From Cerasibacillus sp036516575 (GTDB lineage Bacteria > Bacillota > Bacilli > Bacillales > Amphibacillaceae): DNA of 64,000 nt. The notes beneath the pieces were generated by a model. It was not told the DNA's origin. It worked only from the letters and a program-made list of their open reading frames with translations, and searched no databases. The stretch covers positions 1 through 64,000 of the forward strand of contig NZ_DATBTY010000067.1 of assembly GCF_036516575.1 (NCBI RefSeq), given 5' to 3'. The translations under genes and the position numbers were made by a program. This document shows, piece by piece, positions 51,285-58,872 of this stretch; within the stretch, counting starts at the first letter, position 1, and each line of letters begins with the position of its first letter.

Positions 51285-51974
51285 ATGACATTTACAGCTG
51301 AACATACACCAGCAGATATTGTGAAGACATTTCCACAGGCCAGTGATTTGTTTAAAAAACATCGTATTGATTTTTGCTGTGGTGGTGGTAAGCCGCTTAA
51401 AGAAACATTTAACGAACGTCACCTTGATGAGGAAGCGATTTTATCTGAGTTAAATCATGCTTTTACAGAATGGAATAAACAGGATCATGACATTATTGAT
51501 TGGGAGCAAGTACCATTATCAAAACTTGTCAATCATATTATCGATACACATCATGCCTATTTAAAGCAAGAGCTACCGGCATTAGGTGAATTTGTTACAA
51601 AGATTTTCCGAGTTCACGGCACAAACAACCCTCATTTACGAGAATTGCATCGTGTGTATAATGAGTTCAAAGTTGAAATGGAAGAACATTCAATAAAAGA
51701 AGAAAATGAAGTCTTTCCGTTAATTAAAAAATATGAAGAAGAACCAAGTGAACAATTGCTCCAACAAATTAGAGACGCTAATGGAGAACTGGAAGGCGAG
51801 CATGATGTGACAGGAGATTTTTTAAAGAAAATGCGTGATATAACAAATGGATTCGAACCGCCTATGGAGGCATGTGGTTCTTATCGTATGACTTATGCTC
51901 GTTTAGCCGAACTTGAAGATATGACATTCCAACATATTCATTTGGAAAATAATATTTTATTCAAACGCTTGTAA
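51285..51974 (+). CDS. scdA: Iron-sulfur cluster repair di-iron protein (RIC/ScdA/YtfE)
   Basis: The 229-residue protein has an N-terminal DUF542 domain (HTPADIVKTFPQASDLFKKHRIDFCCGGGKPL, with the Cys-Cys pair near residues 30-31) and a C-terminal hemerythrin-like domain with His ligands in IIDTHHAYLKQELP, EMEEHSIKEENEVFP, LEGEHDVTGDFL and FQHIHLENNILF. RIC proteins repair Fe-S clusters damaged by nitric oxide or oxidants. GGAGGGG precedes the ATG. Crp/Fnr boxes upstream fit control by oxygen or NO. Confidence 0.92.
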   Translation: MTFTAEHTPADIVKTFPQASDLFKKHRIDFCCGGGKPLKETFNERHLDEEAILSELNHAFTEWNKQDHDIIDWEQVPLSKLVNHIIDTHHAYLKQELPALGEFVTKIFRVHGTNNPHLRELHRVYNEFKVEMEEHSIKEENEVFPLIKKYEEEPSEQLLQQIRDANGELEGEHDVTGDFLKKMRDITNGFEPPMEACGSYRMTYARLAELEDMTFQHIHLENNILFKRL

Positions 51975-52047
51975 TATGTTTCAAATAATTCATTAAACAG
52001 TATCTTTTTCTTATTGACCCTATTTCTTTTAACATATATTTTATTTG

Positions 52048-52076
52048 CCCCTGATATCATATCAGGGGTTTTTTTG
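52048..52076 (+). terminator. Rho-independent terminator
   Basis: CCCCTGATATCATATCAGGGG perfect hairpin followed by seven T; it ends the scdA transcript. Confidence 0.88.
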
Positions 52077-52159
52077 TTGTTCAAATATAATTAAAATTTA
52101 AAAAAATGATTGCGTATTTAATTCGAGTTAAGTAATATATTAGAAAGGAGTGAAAATGA

Positions 52160-52603
52160 ATGAAAAGGGGATTTATGTTCATTATCTTTTGTTCGGCATT
52201 ATTAATTGGTTGTGATGAAACAACATCAGAAACGATGGCGCTCTTAGATGATGAGATCGTTAAAGTAAACATAACCAAATATACAGATACTGAACAATTT
52301 ACAGATGACTACCTCTACACATTTACTGACAAACAATCCATTCAAATATTTAAAAAAGCGATCACTACAGCAAAAAAATTAGCTGATGACTATGATTGGA
52401 AGATAACTGATCCTGATTATAATGTATACATAAAATATGAGGATGACCTTCCGACTCATGCCATTTATTTTTGGTTAGGTGACCAAGATAAGAAAAGTAT
52501 GTTTATGTTTATCGTTCAAACCGACTCTGAAGAGGCAGATCTCTTCTTATCGACTCCAGAAGCAACAAATGAACTACGACAATTATTACAAGTCGATGAC
52601 TGA
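52160..52603 (+). CDS. Small lipoprotein of unknown function
   Basis: The 147-residue protein has a signal peptide with lipobox (MKRGFMFIIFCSALLIGCDE, Cys at 18), so it should be lipid-anchored outside. The mature part is acidic with the segment YLYTFTDKQSIQIFKKAITTAKK near 50-72 and an AIYFWLGDQDK strand. It resembles small Bacillus lipoproteins with a PepSY-like or YhfM-like fold, but I do not assign a family. AAAGGAGTG precedes the ATG. Confidence 0.7.
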   Translation: MKRGFMFIIFCSALLIGCDETTSETMALLDDEIVKVNITKYTDTEQFTDDYLYTFTDKQSIQIFKKAITTAKKLADDYDWKITDPDYNVYIKYEDDLPTHAIYFWLGDQDKKSMFMFIVQTDSEEADLFLSTPEATNELRQLLQVDD

Positions 52604-52671
52604 CCTACCCACCACTTAGTGCTCTTACGAGTCACTTGAAGTAGGAGTCTTCTGTCGGGAACTGATAAAAG

Positions 52672-52713
52672 AACAGTGGATATCAAAGCACTTGATAGAA
52701 TCCACTGTTTTTC
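52672..52713. terminator. Rho-independent terminator
   Basis: AACAGTGGAT / ATCCACTGTT stem with a T-run on the + strand; it lies between the lipoprotein gene and a decayed minus-strand gene. Confidence 0.75.
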
Positions 52714-52731
52714 TTCTTATCATCATATTCA

Positions 52732-53209
52732 TCACTCATACTTCGAATGATCAATTAATTTATCTTGAGCAAAGTAAAGAAAGATACTTAAAGCAATGAA
52801 TAAAAACCCCAACCTAATGCCCGCTGCTCAACAATTAAATAATTATTACATAGTTGATCCTCTGCAAATATATAGAGAAATCCCATTCCCGTATAGATGG
52901 TGCCAATGACTACAAAAAAATGTCTTTAGCCAATTGGCTTAATTTCCCCCAACTATCTCTTAATGGAACTCCTGCTAAGAATGGCCAACTAATAAACTTA
53001 AACATTTCAATATGAGACACACCTAGAGCTTCATCCATTGTTCTTGGAAACAACCAATAAATAACGATAATCATAAATAGTAAAATACCTTGAATGCCGT
53101 TATAATTCCATTTTTCAAAGAACTGCGAAAATGTTTCCTTTAAATATGGATAGATCAACATCCCTGCAATGCCTAAAAGGGGTATTTGCATATGCATATG
53201 AATGCTCAT
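52732..53209 (-). pseudogene. Frameshifted integral membrane protein
   Basis: The minus-strand frame from ATG 53209 (MSIHMHMQIPLLGIAGML) runs to a stop at 52910. The protein sense then continues in other frames: VVIGTIYTGMGFLYIFAEDQ then LCNNYLIVEQRALGWG, and after a second shift FLFIALSIFLYFAQDKLIDH to a stop at 52732. Together about 160 residues with four to five membrane helices and N-terminal His/Met residues. It looks like a cytochrome-oxidase-assembly-type or DUF1404-like protein, but the family is not certain. It lies downstream of the DUF2249 gene. Confidence 0.6.
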
Positions 53210-53229
53210 GATCCGCTTTTTTATGTTAT

Positions 53230-53469
53230 TTATTTTTTTCCAATGGCAACTCGCCATTGCGTTGGACCATCTTCTAAATACTCCCATGTAAATTGATTTT
53301 TTCTTTCCATCATAAATTGGTAGTGAAGCGGTTTTGGATCATGATCATTTTTTAATTCCATATATTGACCTGAAGGTAGCTGGTCAAACTGTTCAAGAAT
53401 ATGTGCGTGACGGAATCTGGGCTCTATTTCTGGTGCATTGATTTTAACTGCGAATTCGATTTCCCGCAT
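53230..53469 (-). CDS. DUF2249 domain protein
   Basis: Seventy-nine residues starting MREIEFAVKINAPEIEPRFRHAH with the DUF2249 core LEQFDQLPSGQYMELKNDHDPKPLHYQF. Such proteins accompany hemerythrin/RIC, NO-reduction and nitrite-reduction genes in Bacillales; the function is unknown. ATG 53469 has GGAGG eight bases upstream; the longer frame lacks a site. A Crp/Fnr box lies 58 bases upstream. Confidence 0.8.
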   Translation of the reverse strand: MREIEFAVKINAPEIEPRFRHAHILEQFDQLPSGQYMELKNDHDPKPLHYQFMMERKNQFTWEYLEDGPTQWRVAIGKK

Positions 53470-53526
53470 GTTCATAGCCTCCTTAACTTTATTAAATTCA
53501 TTATAAAGGGAGGGCAATTTCATTGT

Positions 53527-53542
53527 AGTGAGCCATCTCACA
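53527..53542. promoter_or_regulatory. Crp/Fnr box upstream of the DUF2249 gene
   Basis: AGTGA GCCATC TCACA, 5-6-5 spacing, 58 bases before the DUF2249 start codon. Confidence 0.6.
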
Positions 53543-53579
53543 TTTATTCTATGATTCAATTCACTTTGAACATATTGTA

Positions 53580-53595
53580 TGTGATTTACATCACT
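53580..53595. promoter_or_regulatory. Crp/Fnr box upstream of the DUF59 remnant
   Basis: TGTGA TTTACA TCACT, 5-6-5 spacing, 24 bases before the start of a broken MIP18/DUF59 gene. Confidence 0.6.
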
Positions 53596-53618
53596 TCAGA
53601 GCTAATGGAGCTCTTGCG

Positions 53619-53778
53619 ATGTCTTTACTATCAAAAGCTATAGCTGCCTTATTTGAAGTCATTGATCCAGAATTGGGGATTAATCTATGATGTTCAAGTT
53701 GAAGACAATCATACGAGCGTCACGATGACATTATCAACACCTGGTTGTCCTTTAAAGATGAAAGAGCGAATTAAGTAA
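53619..53778 (+). pseudogene. MIP18/DUF59 (PaaD/SufT-like) remnant
   Basis: The + strand encodes LLSKAIAALFEVIDPELGIN and then stops; in another frame it continues YDVQVEDNHTSVTMTLSTPG then CPLKMKERIK and stop. This is a MIP18-family Fe-S maturation factor (normally DPELGINIVDLGLIYDV) that has lost the VDLGL segment and frame and is truncated at the C-terminus. A ribosome site (GGAG) and a Crp/Fnr box survive upstream. Confidence 0.7.
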
Positions 53779-53789
53779 AGAATAGACGC

Positions 53790-53890
53790 TTCCACTCTGC
53801 ACGACTTTCAAAAAATAGCAGATAAGTGAGGAGTAGAACCTTCTACTCTACACATACTTAGAGATAAAACGAATTATGTAACATAGCCTT
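53790..53890. repeat. Degenerate copies of the 52-bp hairpin repeat
   Basis: Two diverged units (from TTCCACTCTGCACGA at 53790 and TTCTACTCTACACAT at 53841) resemble the minisatellite at 43586-44313. No gene is seen between the DUF59 remnant and the terminator at 53921. Confidence 0.6.
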
Positions 53891-53920
53891 ATACTCTTTT
53901 CACCTAACTGATTAAAAAAT

Positions 53921-53957
53921 AAAACAAGTGAGTAGACCACGTCTCTTCACTTGTTTT
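53921..53957 (-). terminator. Terminator of the radical SAM gene
   Basis: AAAACAAGTGA / TCACTTGTTTT stem just after the stop at 53967 (minus strand). Confidence 0.8.
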
Positions 53958-53966
53958 CACATTAAT

Positions 53967-55100
53967 TTATTGTTTCACTGCCTTTTTCTTTTCGCGCATG
54001 GCTCTTGGTATATACACACAGTATGGTTCGCTTTCCATATAATCTCCTGTTACATTATATGCTCTTGAGCGTGATCCACCACATACATGGCGGAATTCAC
54101 AAATTCCACATTTCCCTTTATATTTATCAGGATTTCGTAATTTCTTAAATACTTCTGATTCACGGTATATTTCTGCTAAGGGTGTGTGGCGAACATTTCC
54201 TGCCTTAATCGGTAGTAAACCACTCGGATAGACATCGCCAGTGTGAGAAATAAATACAAATCCATTTCCGTCATTAACTCCTTTAGGTGCTCGCCCTAAC
54301 CCGTCGATCTGACCAGTCTTTCCGTGCATTAAAGCATCCTCATAAAAAATATGGTTCTTATCACTTTTTGCTTTATCTTCTCTCATTTTACTTTGTATCA
54401 CGACGCGGCGATAATGTTGGGCCGCAGTTGTTTTAATATCAAATGGAACACGTTTTGATAATTGATAGAGCCATCGTAACACTCGCTCATGCTCTACAGG
54501 CGAAATCATATCATCCATTTTACCTCTACCTGTTGGAACGAGAAAGAATACACTCCATAGGACACAACCTAAATTCTCTACCATTTCCGCCATTTCATCT
54601 AAATATTTGTAATTATATTTAGAAATCACGGTATTAATTTGAAGCGGTAATTCAAGTTCATGTAAATAATCAATCGCCTTCATCGTCAAATCAAATGATT
54701 CCATTGTACCTCGAAAATGGTCGTGAATTTCTGCACAATGACCATCAATACTAAATGCCCAGCGAGCCAGTCCAATTTTCTTCGCTCGTTCTATTGCTTC
54801 TTTTGTCACATTGGGTGTTGCTGAAGGAGTCATCGATACACGGACACCTTTTTTAATGGCATATTCGGCAATATCAAATACGTCAGGACGCTCTAATGGA
54901 TCTCCCCCTGTGAATACAAGCATGGGATTGGCCATATCATAAATATTATCAATCAATTTTTTACCCTCTTCAAATGTTAATTCAAGTGGATGCCGATGAT
55001 ATTGTGCCTCTGCACGACAATGAAGACATTTCAGCTGGCATGCTCTTGTAAGTTCCCAGATAACTATAAACGGATTCTGATGATAATCTCGATTATACAC
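53967..55100 (-). CDS. Radical SAM/SPASM protein (TIGR04053/BA_1875-like, NirJ-like)
   Basis: About 377 residues: N-terminal radical SAM motif CQLKCLHC near residues 21-28, GGDPLERPD near 66, and a C-terminal SPASM/twitch cluster site CGICEFRHVCGGSRSRAYN...PYC near 329-360. The layout is that of NirJ/AhbD relatives and the BA_1875-type family; the substrate (tetrapyrrole or peptide) is unknown. GTG 55100 has GGAGGG six bases upstream; an ATG at 55148 is in frame but has no site. It is divergent from a Crp/Fnr gene with a palindromic box between them. Confidence 0.8.
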   Translation of the reverse strand: MYNRDYHQNPFIVIWELTRACQLKCLHCRAEAQYHRHPLELTFEEGKKLIDNIYDMANPMLVFTGGDPLERPDVFDIAEYAIKKGVRVSMTPSATPNVTKEAIERAKKIGLARWAFSIDGHCAEIHDHFRGTMESFDLTMKAIDYLHELELPLQINTVISKYNYKYLDEMAEMVENLGCVLWSVFFLVPTGRGKMDDMISPVEHERVLRWLYQLSKRVPFDIKTTAAQHYRRVVIQSKMREDKAKSDKNHIFYEDALMHGKTGQIDGLGRAPKGVNDGNGFVFISHTGDVYPSGLLPIKAGNVRHTPLAEIYRESEVFKKLRNPDKYKGKCGICEFRHVCGGSRSRAYNVTGDYMESEPYCVYIPRAMREKKKAVKQ

Positions 55101-55159
55101 GTCATACCCTCCGATTTTTTTGACATGTATTAATTGTAAACAAGCCATTTTTATTTCGC

Positions 55160-55175
55160 AGTGATTTTTGTCACT
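55160..55175. promoter_or_regulatory. Crp/Fnr box between the radical SAM and crp genes
   Basis: Perfect inverted repeat AGTGA TTTTTG TCACT, 60 bases before the radical SAM start. Confidence 0.65.
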
Positions 55176-55266
55176 TGCTTTTTATCCTTTTTATATAACG
55201 TGGTATGATATAAATAAAGACATTTCATTAAACCTTTATTTTTGATTCTGGAAAGGAATTTTTCAT

Positions 55267-55962
55267 ATGAACAAATCTATGGTTGAAAAACTTTTACGTA
55301 AATTTGAAATCTTTCACGATGTTTCCGATACCGGATTAAAACCTATTATCCCCTTGACAAAGCTTCGCACACAACCTAAGGGAACACATGTATTTTTTCA
55401 AGACGAACCAATGACAAATGTATACTTTATTAATTGGGGAAAAATTAAAATATACAAAACAGATCTCAATGGAAAAGAACAAATTATCAATGTGCTTACA
55501 GCTGGTGATATGTTCCCACATCAAGGTTTTCTAGAGAAAGGAAATTATCCCGCTCATGCTGTCGTTTATGAAGAAGCTATGCTGTTATATATACCTATTA
55601 AAGACTTCCAAAACGTGTTAATTGAACACCCAGAAATTTGTATGAAGCTCCTACAGATGCAAAGCCGTTTGATTGCTGATTTACAAGTAAGACTTGGCGA
55701 AAAAATCATGAATGATACAAGAGAACAAATTATTAAACTTTTACTTCGTCTCACACAATCCCATGGTGACAAATTAGAAAATGGAAATGTACTACTCACA
55801 ACACCATTTACGAATCAAGAATTAGCTAATATGATTGGGTCAAGTCGTGAAACAGTTAGTCGAACACTTTCAAATTTAAGACGGCGAAAGATGATTTATG
55901 ATGATGCTAATGGGCATATAATCATAGATTTTCATCACTTGCATGAGGAAGCTCTTTATTAA
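55267..55962 (+). CDS. Crp/Fnr-family regulator of the Crp type
   Basis: The 231-residue protein has an N-terminal cyclic-nucleotide-fold domain (GTHVFFQDEPMTNVYFINWGKIKIY) and a C-terminal winged helix with recognition helix GSSRETVSRTLSNL near 187-200. Arg-Glu-x-x-Ser-Arg is the Crp-like reading head for GTGA half sites, matching the four AGTGA/TGTGA-N6-TCAC boxes in this region. It has almost no cysteines, so it is unlikely to carry an Fe-S cluster; heme or another small ligand is possible. AAAGGAA precedes the ATG. Confidence 0.85.
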   Translation: MNKSMVEKLLRKFEIFHDVSDTGLKPIIPLTKLRTQPKGTHVFFQDEPMTNVYFINWGKIKIYKTDLNGKEQIINVLTAGDMFPHQGFLEKGNYPAHAVVYEEAMLLYIPIKDFQNVLIEHPEICMKLLQMQSRLIADLQVRLGEKIMNDTREQIIKLLLRLTQSHGDKLENGNVLLTTPFTNQELANMIGSSRETVSRTLSNLRRRKMIYDDANGHIIIDFHHLHEEALY

Positions 55963-55993
55963 TGTCTAATCTCTCAGTCGCCCTATCAAAATA

Positions 55994-56030
55994 AAACTCC
56001 GGAAGAACCCAAATCCTTGTTCCGGAGTTT
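55994..56030. terminator. Bidirectional terminator
   Basis: AAACTCCGGAA / TTCCGGAGTTT stem between convergent crp-type and ABC-F genes. Confidence 0.85.
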
Positions 56031-56038
56031 ACGATAAA

Positions 56039-57502
56039 TCATTTTTCTAAAATAAGTTGTTCTTTCTCTATCTTATACACAACATCAGCCACACGATCAA
56101 CAAACCACTGGTCGTGAGATACCAAAATTACTGTCCCTTCATAGGAAGCGAGAAAATTTTCTAATGCTTCAATGCTGTCTATATCTAAAAAGTTGGTTGG
56201 TTCATCTAAGACGAGGACATTGTACGTTCCCAAGAACCGTTGACACAAAACTAACCGGATTGCCTCTCCACCACTTAAATGACGCACATCTTTTCGTAAA
56301 TCATTCCCAGTAAAATTCATTGCATGAAGTACAGCACGAATTCTACTTTCTTCATAATCGCTGCGATTTTTTATATACTCTAGCACCGTTTCAGATTGTT
56401 TAAATCGATACGCCATTTGTTGATAGACACCGAAGACGACTTTTGGTGAAAGAATGATGCCTTCTCCGTCATCTAATATGTGGTTTAGTAATGATGTCTT
56501 GCCCGATCCATTTTTCCCCGTAATGGCAATCGTTTTCCCTAAAGGAAATTGAAAACTGACATCTTTAAGAAGCACTTTATTTGCAACTTTTAATGTTAGC
56601 TCATCCGCCATTACCGGAAAATTATTATACATCTTTAATGCTTCCGGCTGATGAAAATAAAGGGTTTTTGTATCTCGTGGAGCTTTTACTTCCGGCAATA
56701 GCTCGACTCGTTTTTCTATCGCTTTCGCCGCCCTTTGTATAGACTTTTGGCTTGTGTCTTTTGATTTTGTCATATACATTCGATTAGCTGTGGCTTTTAC
56801 GTCTCTTTTAGAAAGCTTTTTATTCGGTTGGGTAACTCTCTCTGCCTTTTTCATTTTTTCTTCCGCAGCTTTTAACAAACGCTTTTTTTCTTTCTTAAAT
56901 TTTTCATATTCTTCTTGGTGTTGCTGTCTTTCCAATTGTTTTTGCTTCACATAGTCCGAATAATTTCCCGTGTATTCCGTGATTTGTCCATCTTCAATTT
57001 CCCAAATTTTTGTTACGATCTCATCAAGTAATTGCCGATCATGACTAACAAGAATAAGCGAACCATAGTAATACTTCAACTGCTCCTTTAAAAACTCAAT
57101 CCCAGAATGGTCTAAATGAGTTGTTGGCTCATCAATAAGCAGTCCTTCGTAATAAGTTGAAAATAATTGGGCTAATTTCATTCTTGTTTGTTCCCCACCA
57201 CTTAAATGCTGGATATCTTCATCGGGAACTGCTAATTTACTCAATAATTCATAACTAATTTCTGTTTCATTTGGTTGAGTCAATTGTCCGAAATAACCAA
57301 ACTCAACAAGGCGATGAACCGTTCCTTTATTTGGCGTGATTTTTCCAGCTATCACTTTTAATAATGTGCTTTTTCCAGCACCGTTTTTTCCAACAATACC
57401 AATCCGGTCAAATTGATGGACCGACAATTTTGGAATATCTAAGATGAGTTGATCCAAAAAACTAACTTCGACATTTGATAATTCCACTGTTAATTGTTCC
57501 AC
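56039..57502 (-). CDS. ABC-F ribosome-protection protein (Msr/Vga/VmlR-like)
   Basis: The 487-residue protein has two ATPase domains and no membrane segments: Walker A GKNGAGKSTLL near 38 and GKNGSGKTSLL near 327, signatures LSGGEQTRM near 99 and LSGGEAIRLVL near 403, Walker B LLIDEPTTHLD and LVLDEPTNFLD. A charged linker (about 185-275) joins them as the P-site tRNA interaction motif. It is antibiotic-resistance length (MsrD/Vga/VmlR group), so it probably removes macrolides, lincosamides or pleuromutilins from the ribosome. GTG start behind GGGAGG. A drug-responsive leader lies upstream. Confidence 0.85.
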   Translation of the reverse strand: MEQLTVELSNVEVSFLDQLILDIPKLSVHQFDRIGIVGKNGAGKSTLLKVIAGKITPNKGTVHRLVEFGYFGQLTQPNETEISYELLSKLAVPDEDIQHLSGGEQTRMKLAQLFSTYYEGLLIDEPTTHLDHSGIEFLKEQLKYYYGSLILVSHDRQLLDEIVTKIWEIEDGQITEYTGNYSDYVKQKQLERQQHQEEYEKFKKEKKRLLKAAEEKMKKAERVTQPNKKLSKRDVKATANRMYMTKSKDTSQKSIQRAAKAIEKRVELLPEVKAPRDTKTLYFHQPEALKMYNNFPVMADELTLKVANKVLLKDVSFQFPLGKTIAITGKNGSGKTSLLNHILDDGEGIILSPKVVFGVYQQMAYRFKQSETVLEYIKNRSDYEESRIRAVLHAMNFTGNDLRKDVRHLSGGEAIRLVLCQRFLGTYNVLVLDEPTNFLDIDSIEALENFLASYEGTVILVSHDQWFVDRVADVVYKIEKEQLILEK

Positions 57503-57568
57503 TTTAGTTTCCTCCCATTACTTTGGTAGGACATCTGTCCATGCCACAGGTAAACAGGAAGAAGTCAT

Positions 57569-57602
57569 GCAAAAAATGATGTCTGTTTGAATCCAGACAT
57601 CC
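57569..57602 (-). terminator. Attenuator hairpin in the ABC-F leader
   Basis: Minus strand GATGTCTG GATTCAAA CAGACATC followed by ATTTTTT, about 70 bases before the ABC-F start codon: a rho-independent terminator placed within the leader. Two further GTCTGTCTTT(C)TTTTT stretches upstream may be additional stops. Confidence 0.75.
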
Positions 57603-57747
57603 ATTATTTTGAACAACAAAAAAAGAAAGACAGACTTATCCGCCTTTCTACAAATGACATCGTTTTATATTCATTGAAGAAGATTAAAAAAAGACAGACC
57701 TATCCCGTTTACTCTGTGTACATCAACAGAGCCTTTGAACTATTTAG

Positions 57748-57789
57748 TTACTTGTTCAAAGATGGGAAACGTAGTCTCATAGATTGCAC
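57748..57789 (-). CDS. MLS-type leader peptide with RLR stalling motif
   Basis: A 13-codon frame on the minus strand, starting GTG 57789 behind a textbook AAGGAGG site, reads M(V)QSMRLRFPSLNK and stops. It is nearly the same as the MTHSMRLRFPTLNQ leader of ermK-type macrolide resistance genes, where Arg-Leu-Arg stalls drug-bound ribosomes. Its last codons overlap the 5' arm of a CTTTGAAC / GTTCAAAG hairpin, so stalling would refold the leader. It is too short for usual gene finders. Confidence 0.8.
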   Translation of the reverse strand: MQSMRLRFPSLNK

Positions 57790-57825
57790 TTTTAATCCTC
57801 CTTCTTTTATTTCCAATTCACAAAA

Positions 57826-57854
57826 ATTATATAATAATGATGCTTTTTTGTCAA
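57826..57854 (-). promoter_or_regulatory. Consensus sigma-A promoter of the ABC-F gene
   Basis: Minus strand TTGACA (57854-57849), 17 bases, TATAAT (57831-57826): both hexamers perfect. The leader RNA would be about 315 nt before the ABC-F start codon. Between here and 58111 I see no other feature. Confidence 0.85.
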
Positions 57855-58111
57855 AGGCTGGATTTTTCAATACATGTTTTTACACATACGTTAAAATGAA
57901 TCCCGATTTGGAGAACAGTATACCAAGTAACGCAGAAAACAAAATTCCCTTTATCCATTTGTATTTTCCTATTGCATGTTTTTTATTGGCATTCGTCCAC
58001 CTACTATTATATTGAAAAAAAATAATCGCTGTATCAATTACTGAAGCAGAACTAACATATAAACAATATCACTGATTTATTTTCCTCGCTAACTACTTTT
58101 AATCATACCCC

Positions 58112-58591
58112 TCATTCATCAAACAATTGTTTATTTTTCTTATAAGAACGTTTTAATGAGATGTAATTAAGTAGGAAAAAGAATAATCCCCCCATTATGG
58201 CAGGAACAACAAGATCTATAGTTGTCTCCAAATTTGATGGAATTCCTGTTTGTACTCCAGACAGTACGAAAAATATCCCGCCGAATCCAAGCGCATCTCG
58301 TAAAATAATCTTAACTTCTCTTTTATATCTTTTTTCAGTCACAACATCTGCATATTCAATTCCAGATAATATATAGCGGATAAATATATAGACAATGTTT
58401 GAAACGGCGATAATTAGAGCAATGAAGCTGAAGTCAATATGTTTCAATTCCAACCAAACATCATTGATAAACGCAAATATGATCAACAAAATGGTACTAA
58501 TAAATGTTCCTTCTGCCATAAAATACAGAATCCGTGTCCGTTTATACTCATCATCAGGCAAAAATACATTTAAAAAAGATTTCATAATCAT
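58112..58591 (-). CDS. Small integral membrane protein paired with an XRE regulator
   Basis: About 159 residues with four hydrophobic segments (near 25-47, 55-77, 103-122 and 128-150) and charged ends; the segment IRYILSGIEYADVVTEKRYKREVK sits in the middle loop. It resembles DUF3278/DUF3796-like proteins that follow small XRE regulators in Firmicutes; the function is unknown. The ATG at 58591 overlaps the XRE stop as TGATG, so it is translationally coupled; ATG 58585 is the alternative. Confidence 0.7.
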   Translation of the reverse strand: MIMKSFLNVFLPDDEYKRTRILYFMAEGTFISTILLIIFAFINDVWLELKHIDFSFIALIIAVSNIVYIFIRYILSGIEYADVVTEKRYKREVKIILRDALGFGGIFFVLSGVQTGIPSNLETTIDLVVPAIMGGLFFFLLNYISLKRSYKKNKQLFDE

Positions 58592-58782
58592 CAATCCTCC
58601 CAAAATAAATCATCTAATGTCCTTCCTAATTCTTTTGCAATTGCAATACATAACTGCAGACTTGGATTGTATTTCCCCTTTTCGATTAGACCAATTGTCT
58701 GCCTTGTAACCTTTACTCTTAATGCAAGTTGTTCTTGTGTTAATCCCGCTTCTGTTCTTGCTAATTTAATTTTATTTACCAA
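58591..58782 (-). CDS. XRE-family helix-turn-helix regulator
   Basis: Sixty-three residues, a single HTH_3 domain: NKIKLARTEAGLTQEQLALRVKVTRQTIGLIEKGKYNPSLQLCIAIAKELG, ending LDDLFWED. It is of the YozG/short XRE type, cytosolic. Its operon partner is the membrane protein that starts at its stop codon. An inverted repeat at 58819-58872 upstream is a candidate operator. Confidence 0.88.
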   Translation of the reverse strand: MVNKIKLARTEAGLTQEQLALRVKVTRQTIGLIEKGKYNPSLQLCIAIAKELGRTLDDLFWED

Positions 58783-58818
58783 ATGACCACCTCATCAATG
58801 ACAAATATATATTACATT

Positions 58819-58872
58819 ATGTTGGTTATATATTACATCCATTAGTAAAATAATGCAATATATATCCAACAT
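58819..58872. promoter_or_regulatory. Inverted repeat upstream of the XRE gene, candidate operator
   Basis: ATGTTGGTTATATATT (58819-58834) and AATATATATCCAACAT (58857-58872) pair at 15 of 16 positions across a 22-base spacer. It lies 37-90 bases upstream of the XRE start. The remaining 200 bases to 59088 show nothing further. Confidence 0.5.

Noticed and set aside
57587..58015. A 142-codon + strand frame
   Set aside because: It lies antisense to the ABC-F leader, promoter and leader peptide, lacks a ribosome site, and matches no family.
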